This document shows, piece by piece, positions 7,301 to 10,996 of a DNA stretch of 10,996 nucleotides. The notes under the pieces are model-generated. The model was not told the DNA's origin. It saw only the letters and a list, made by a program, of their open reading frames with translations, and made no database searches. This stretch comes from CAYQAJ01 sp964415245 (GTDB lineage: Bacteria; Planctomycetota; Planctomycetia; Pirellulales; Pirellulaceae), in the NCBI GenBank assembly GCA_964415245.1, contig CAYQAJ010000174.1:1-10996 (forward strand), written 5' to 3'. Each line of letters opens with the position of its first letter. Positions within the stretch are counted from its first letter, which is position 1. Both the position numbers and the translations under genes were made by a program.

Positions 7301-10300
7301 ATGCCGTTACCCAAATGGATTAGGAAGTTGGTGTGGGACGGGGACTTTCGTTCCCGGGTGCGCCCCCGCGCCTCGCAGCGCGATCGCCTCGTGCAGCTTT
7401 ACGTCACCCGGCTGGAAGAGCGGCGCGTGCTCGACGCCACGGCGGCGCTCGCCGGCAACGTCCTGCAAATCAACCTCGACGCGTCGGGCGACTTCGCTAC
7501 CGTCGAGGTCAGCGGCAGCGACATACGCGTGACCGGAACGAACCTGAACGCGGGCGACGCCGATTTCACTGCCACGGACGTCCACTCGATTGAGGTCACG
7601 GGGAGCGGCGACGCCAACCAGACCATCAACTTTGACGACACGGTCAGCCTGAGCGATCACCTCGACGTCAACGACGTTACGAACGTCAATATCAACGGCA
7701 ACTATACGGTCGGCGATACCTTCTCGGTCGTGCTCAGCGCCAACTCGGGTGAGATTACCGACGGTAGCTCGGGCTCGATTGCCGTTACCGATCTGACGAC
7801 CCTGGACGCGGGCGCCACGAACAACATCGAGCTCGACAACGCCGACAACGATTTCAGCACCGTTGACGTCGACTCGGGCAACAACGTTTCGCTGACCGAC
7901 GCCAACTCGCTGACACTCGATTCGATCGACGTGTCGGGCACCTTCTCGGCAACGGCGCTGACCGGCGACCTGTCGATCGAAACGATCGTGGCCGGCGACG
8001 ACGTCTCGCTGGAAGCGACCACCGGCAACATCCTCGAGCTGACCAACGACACTTCGGCGAAGATCACGACCAGCGGCGCCGTGACGCTGGTGGCCGGCGA
8101 TTCGATCGGCGGGACGACGGGCGACGAGGAAATCGACGTTGCCGATTCGCTCGTGCTCGATCTGACGGCCGGCGGCGACGTCGGCGTGCGGGGCGATGGC
8201 CAGACGCTGACCGACCTTTCTCTTTCGGTATCGCCCTCGTCCGGCGACACCTACTCGCTGATCAACTTCAACAACCTGACGGCCGACATCACGCAGTTCA
8301 ACACCACCGACCTGCGGATTACCAATCTCGACGCCACGTCGGGCACGTCGATGTCGGTCACGACCGACGGGGCCACGCTCGAAATCCTCAGCTACTCGAC
8401 CACCGGCACGGCGACGCTCGACGCCGTCGCCACCTCCGGAGCGATTACGCTCGGCAACTCGTCCATCTCAGCAGGCACGGGCACCGTGTCGCTCACGGCC
8501 GGAGGCACCATCGACGAGCTGACCGATAGCGACACGGTCAATATCGCCACTTCCGGATTGCTCGTTCTGAGCGCGGGGGGCGCCATCGGCGCAAGCGGAG
8601 GCGCCGGCATTACGGGCACCGGCCCGCTCGACCTAGACGTCGACCAGCTCGAAGCCCACGCCACGGCCGCGGGCGGCATTTTTATCAAGAACACCGGCGC
8701 CATCGAACTGACCGACGTCGATACGACCAGCGGCGGCATCGAAGTGCGAGCCACCGGCGCTCTCACCGCCACCGACGTGCAAGCCAACAGCCCCGTCACG
8801 TTGATCGCCACCACCGGCAATCTCAGCGTGGGCGTTGTCTCGGCACCCGGCGACACGGCGACGCTGACCGCTGTCGTGGGGGCCATTACCGACGCCAACG
8901 GCGCCTTCAACAACGTGACGGCCGCCACGCTGATCGCCTCGGCGGTCACGGGCATCGACGTCGATACCGATGTCGATTCGATTACCGCCTCTAACACCGG
9001 CGCCGGGGACATCAGCCTGGGCGAGACCAACGGTGTGACGCTGACCAGCATCACCGCGGCCAACGGCGATATCACGATCACGAATGCCAGTGGCAGCATC
9101 CTTGTCGGCACCATTTCGGCCGACACGACCGACGATACCGTACATATCACCTCTGCGGCCGCGATCAACGATGCCGCGGCCGACTCGGTAACCGACATCG
9201 AGGCGTTTACCGTCTTGCTCGACGCCTTCTCCGGAATCGGCAACACCGCCCCGCTGGAACTGGCGACCGCCAATATCACCGCCGATACCACGCTGTTTGC
9301 GATCAATCTCGATAACGCAGCCACCACCGCCGTTACCGCATCGCTCAAGACGGAAACGGGCACCATCGACTACGACCAGACGGGCAACAAGTCGCTCTTG
9401 CTCACACTGGCCCAAACCGGCAACGGCAACATCACCATCACCAACACCGGGGGCACCAGTGCCGACGTGGTGCTCGGACAGGTAATCGCGGACTTCTCGA
9501 ACGACATCATCAACATCGATGCCGACGGCTCGATCAACGACGATACCGGCGTGGACGCCACCACCGACCTGGCCGCCGCCCGGGTCATCTTGAGTGCCGA
9601 AGAGGGAATCGGCGACACGGCTCGGCTGGAGATGGAGACGGCGCAGATCGACGCCGACACTACTGGCGGCGACATCGACCTGTTGAACGTGGCCATCGCC
9701 TCGACCACCGTCAACTCGATGACCACCGGCAGCGGCGACATCGACTACGCACAGTCCGGCAACAAACTGCTGACGCTCACCAGCGTATCGACAACCGACG
9801 GCGACATCACGATCAGCAATTCCGGGGGAGCAAGCTCCAGCATTCTCGTGGGCAGCATCACCGCCGACACGACAAACGACACGGTCCATATCACCGCCGC
9901 ACGCGCGATTAACGATAAGACGGCCGACGCCGTAACCGACATCACGGCCTTTGCCGTTGAGTTGGACGCCGGAACGGGAATCGGCAACACGGCCCCGCTC
10001 GAATTGGTCACGAAAACCCTCAACGCCGACAACACCGGGACCGGCGCCGTGAACCTCGATAACGCCGCCATCGCCCCCGTCACGGTCAATTCGCTAACCA
10101 CCGACGTCGGAAGCATCAACTACGATCAGACGGGCAATCAGTCGCTCTTGCTCACGCTGGCCCAGACCGGCAACGGCAATATCACCATTACCAACACCGG
10201 GGGCACCGCCGCCGACGTGGTGATCGGACAGGTAATCGCCGACTTCTCGAACGACATCATCGACATCGATGCCGACGGCTCGATCAACGACGACACCGGC

Positions 10301-10996
10301 GTCGACGCCACCACCGATCTGGCGGCCGCCCGGGTCATCTTGAGTGCCGAAGAGGGAATCGGCGACACGGCTCGGCTGGAGATGGAGACGGCGCAGATCG
10401 ACGCCGACACTACTGGCGGCGACATCGACCTGTTGAACGTGGCCATCGCCTCGACCACCGTCAACTCGATGACGACCGGCAGCGGCGACATCGACTATTT
10501 CCAGTCCGGCAACAAGTCGCTCTTGCTCACGCTGGTCGAGACCGACGACGGCGATATCACAATCACCAACTCCGGCGGCACGGGCGCCGATATCAACGTC
10601 GATGAAGTGATTGCCGACACGACCGACGACACGGTACACATTTCGTCGACCGGGGCGATCAACGAGAATCCCGACCCCGACGTGGATATTACCGCCTTCG
10701 CGGTCGACCTGGACGCAGTGGAAGGCATCGGCAACACCGAGGCCCTGGAGCTGGCGGCTACCGAGATCGACGCCGACACCACCAACGGCGACATCGACAT
10801 TAATAATGCCGCGCCGGGTTCGGTGACGGTCAACTCGATGACCACCGGCACCGGCGACATCGACTACGACCAGACCGGCAACAAACTGCTCACGCTCGCC
10901 AGCGTTGCGACCACCAACGGCGATATCACAATCACCAACACCGGCGGCACGGGCGCCGATATCGAAATCGATAACGTGGCAGCCGACACGACCGAC
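7301..10996 (+). CDS. Giant beta-strand repeat surface protein with LEPR-XLL-like N-terminus (partial, runs off the window)
   Basis: The frame is open for 1232 codons to the window edge. The ATG at 7301 is the first start after the in-frame stop at 7217-7219 and has a weak AGGG (7288-7291) upstream. Residues 1-45 are basic, with no ordinary hydrophobic signal, and end in RLEERRVLDAT, a close relative of the LEPR-XLL motif found near the N-terminus of large planctomycete exported proteins. The rest is Asp/Thr/Gly/Asn-rich short beta-strand sequence (GAITLGNSSISAGTGTVSLT, NGDITITNASGSILVG) resembling filamentous-haemagglutinin-like right-handed beta helices. From residue 588 it is built of 120-125-residue units. 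I saw no Cys, and Trp only at residues 6 and 12; the acidic composition suits an extracellular, perhaps calcium-binding, surface protein or adhesin. The C-terminus, where a sorting or cadherin-type domain might lie, is outside the window. Confidence 0.9.
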   Translation, partial: MPLPKWIRKLVWDGDFRSRVRPRASQRDRLVQLYVTRLEERRVLDATAALAGNVLQINLDASGDFATVEVSGSDIRVTGTNLNAGDADFTATDVHSIEVTGSGDANQTINFDDTVSLSDHLDVNDVTNVNINGNYTVGDTFSVVLSANSGEITDGSSGSIAVTDLTTLDAGATNNIELDNADNDFSTVDVDSGNNVSLTDANSLTLDSIDVSGTFSATALTGDLSIETIVAGDDVSLEATTGNILELTNDTSAKITTSGAVTLVAGDSIGGTTGDEEIDVADSLVLDLTAGGDVGVRGDGQTLTDLSLSVSPSSGDTYSLINFNNLTADITQFNTTDLRITNLDATSGTSMSVTTDGATLEILSYSTTGTATLDAVATSGAITLGNSSISAGTGTVSLTAGGTIDELTDSDTVNIATSGLLVLSAGGAIGASGGAGITGTGPLDLDVDQLEAHATAAGGIFIKNTGAIELTDVDTTSGGIEVRATGALTATDVQANSPVTLIATTGNLSVGVVSAPGDTATLTAVVGAITDANGAFNNVTAATLIASAVTGIDVDTDVDSITASNTGAGDISLGETNGVTLTSITAANGDITITNASGSILVGTISADTTDDTVHITSAAAINDAAADSVTDIEAFTVLLDAFSGIGNTAPLELATANITADTTLFAINLDNAATTAVTASLKTETGTIDYDQTGNKSLLLTLAQTGNGNITITNTGGTSADVVLGQVIADFSNDIINIDADGSINDDTGVDATTDLAAARVILSAEEGIGDTARLEMETAQIDADTTGGDIDLLNVAIASTTVNSMTTGSGDIDYAQSGNKLLTLTSVSTTDGDITISNSGGASSSILVGSITADTTNDTVHITAARAINDKTADAVTDITAFAVELDAGTGIGNTAPLELVTKTLNADNTGTGAVNLDNAAIAPVTVNSLTTDVGSINYDQTGNQSLLLTLAQTGNGNITITNTGGTAADVVIGQVIADFSNDIIDIDADGSINDDTGVDATTDLAAARVILSAEEGIGDTARLEMETAQIDADTTGGDIDLLNVAIASTTVNSMTTGSGDIDYFQSGNKSLLLTLVETDDGDITITNSGGTGADINVDEVIADTTDDTVHISSTGAINENPDPDVDITAFAVDLDAVEGIGNTEALELAATEIDADTTNGDIDINNAAPGSVTVNSMTTGTGDIDYDQTGNKLLTLASVATTNGDITITNTGGTGADIEIDNVAADTTD
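9575..9723 (+). repeat. 149-base perfect direct repeat, copy 1
   Basis: Bases 9575-9723 are identical to 10325-10473, 750 bases downstream, including synonymous positions. The surrounding A-type units are also highly similar but carry scattered third-position changes. Confidence 0.9.
10325..10473 (+). repeat. 149-base perfect direct repeat, copy 2
   Basis: This is the second copy of 9575-9723. It begins after a C/G difference in the GCC-rich codons and ends at an ACC/ACG Thr codon difference, so both boundaries fall at synonymous changes. Confidence 0.9.

Larger units (their letters stand above)
9062..10996 (+). repeat. Array of ~375-base (125-residue) units with a 750-base higher-order period
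   Basis: The marker (N/D)G(N/D)ITI(T/S)N begins at 9062, 9422, 9797, 10172, 10547 and 10916, i.e. residues 588, 708, 833, 958, 1083 and 1206, giving units of 120, 125, 125, 125 and 123 residues. Two types alternate. Type B carries ADTT(D/N)DTVHI; type A carries GQVIADFSNDI and AARVILSAEEGIGDTARLEM. The order is B, A, B, A, B, then a B-like partial, so the duplicated unit is an A+B pair of 750 bases. The array continues past the window. Confidence 0.9.

Noticed and set aside
7702..9889. Several long minus-strand open frames (7702-8250, 8392-9366, 8633-9889)
   Set aside because: They are antisense to the repeat protein. Their Val/Ser/Ala or Gly/Asp/Val-rich products simply mirror the GAC/ACC/GTC-rich codons of the sense strand, and the sense frame is open throughout with a sensible N-terminus.

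Overview
The window most likely comes from a GC-rich planctomycete, probably of the Pirellulales, in a draft or metagenome scaffold. The reasons are: (i) a zinc metalloprotease (M50) fused to a HlyD-like arm, a form I know mainly from Planctomycetes; (ii) a giant secreted-type beta-repeat protein with an LEPR-XLL-like motif (LEERRVLDA) near its N-terminus; (iii) a long Pro/Ala-rich protein whose Tyr/Trp-rich C-terminus resembles uncharacterised planctomycete proteins; (iv) short intergenic GGGGAC(A/T)GGC(A/T)C palindromic elements. The taxonomic call rests on memory of these families, not on a search.

Layout. 1-133: intergenic repeat element and ribosome binding site. 134-1036 (+): periplasmic HlyD-type adaptor. 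1062-3490 (+): membrane M50 peptidase/HlyD fusion, interrupted by a 100-N block. 3491-3663: a second, inverted copy of the intergenic element between convergent genes. 3664-6398 (-): long disordered secreted or anchored protein with several tandem repeats and two 100-N blocks. 6399-7300: about 900 bases without a convincing gene, between divergent genes, with one good promoter-like site. 7301 to the window end (+): at least 1232 codons of a giant Asp/Thr-rich repeat protein that is still open at the edge.

The first two genes form a likely operon. The adaptor and the peptidase fusion together look like an envelope export or processing unit with no ABC transporter in view. The giant repeat protein nearby is a possible client, but that link is inference from proximity only. 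The operon is bracketed by inverted copies of the same palindromic element, including a perfect 19-base inverted match between 1-19 and 3631-3649.

Assembly quality matters here. The N block at 3043-3142 is flanked by an identical 55-base sequence on both sides. Deleting the Ns and one copy restores the reading frame exactly, so no sequence is probably missing there. The block at 4516-4615 lies inside an 18-base tandem repeat. The block at 5778-5877 is a real gap of unknown size. The giant gene contains a 149-base identical direct repeat, so its repeat number is also uncertain.
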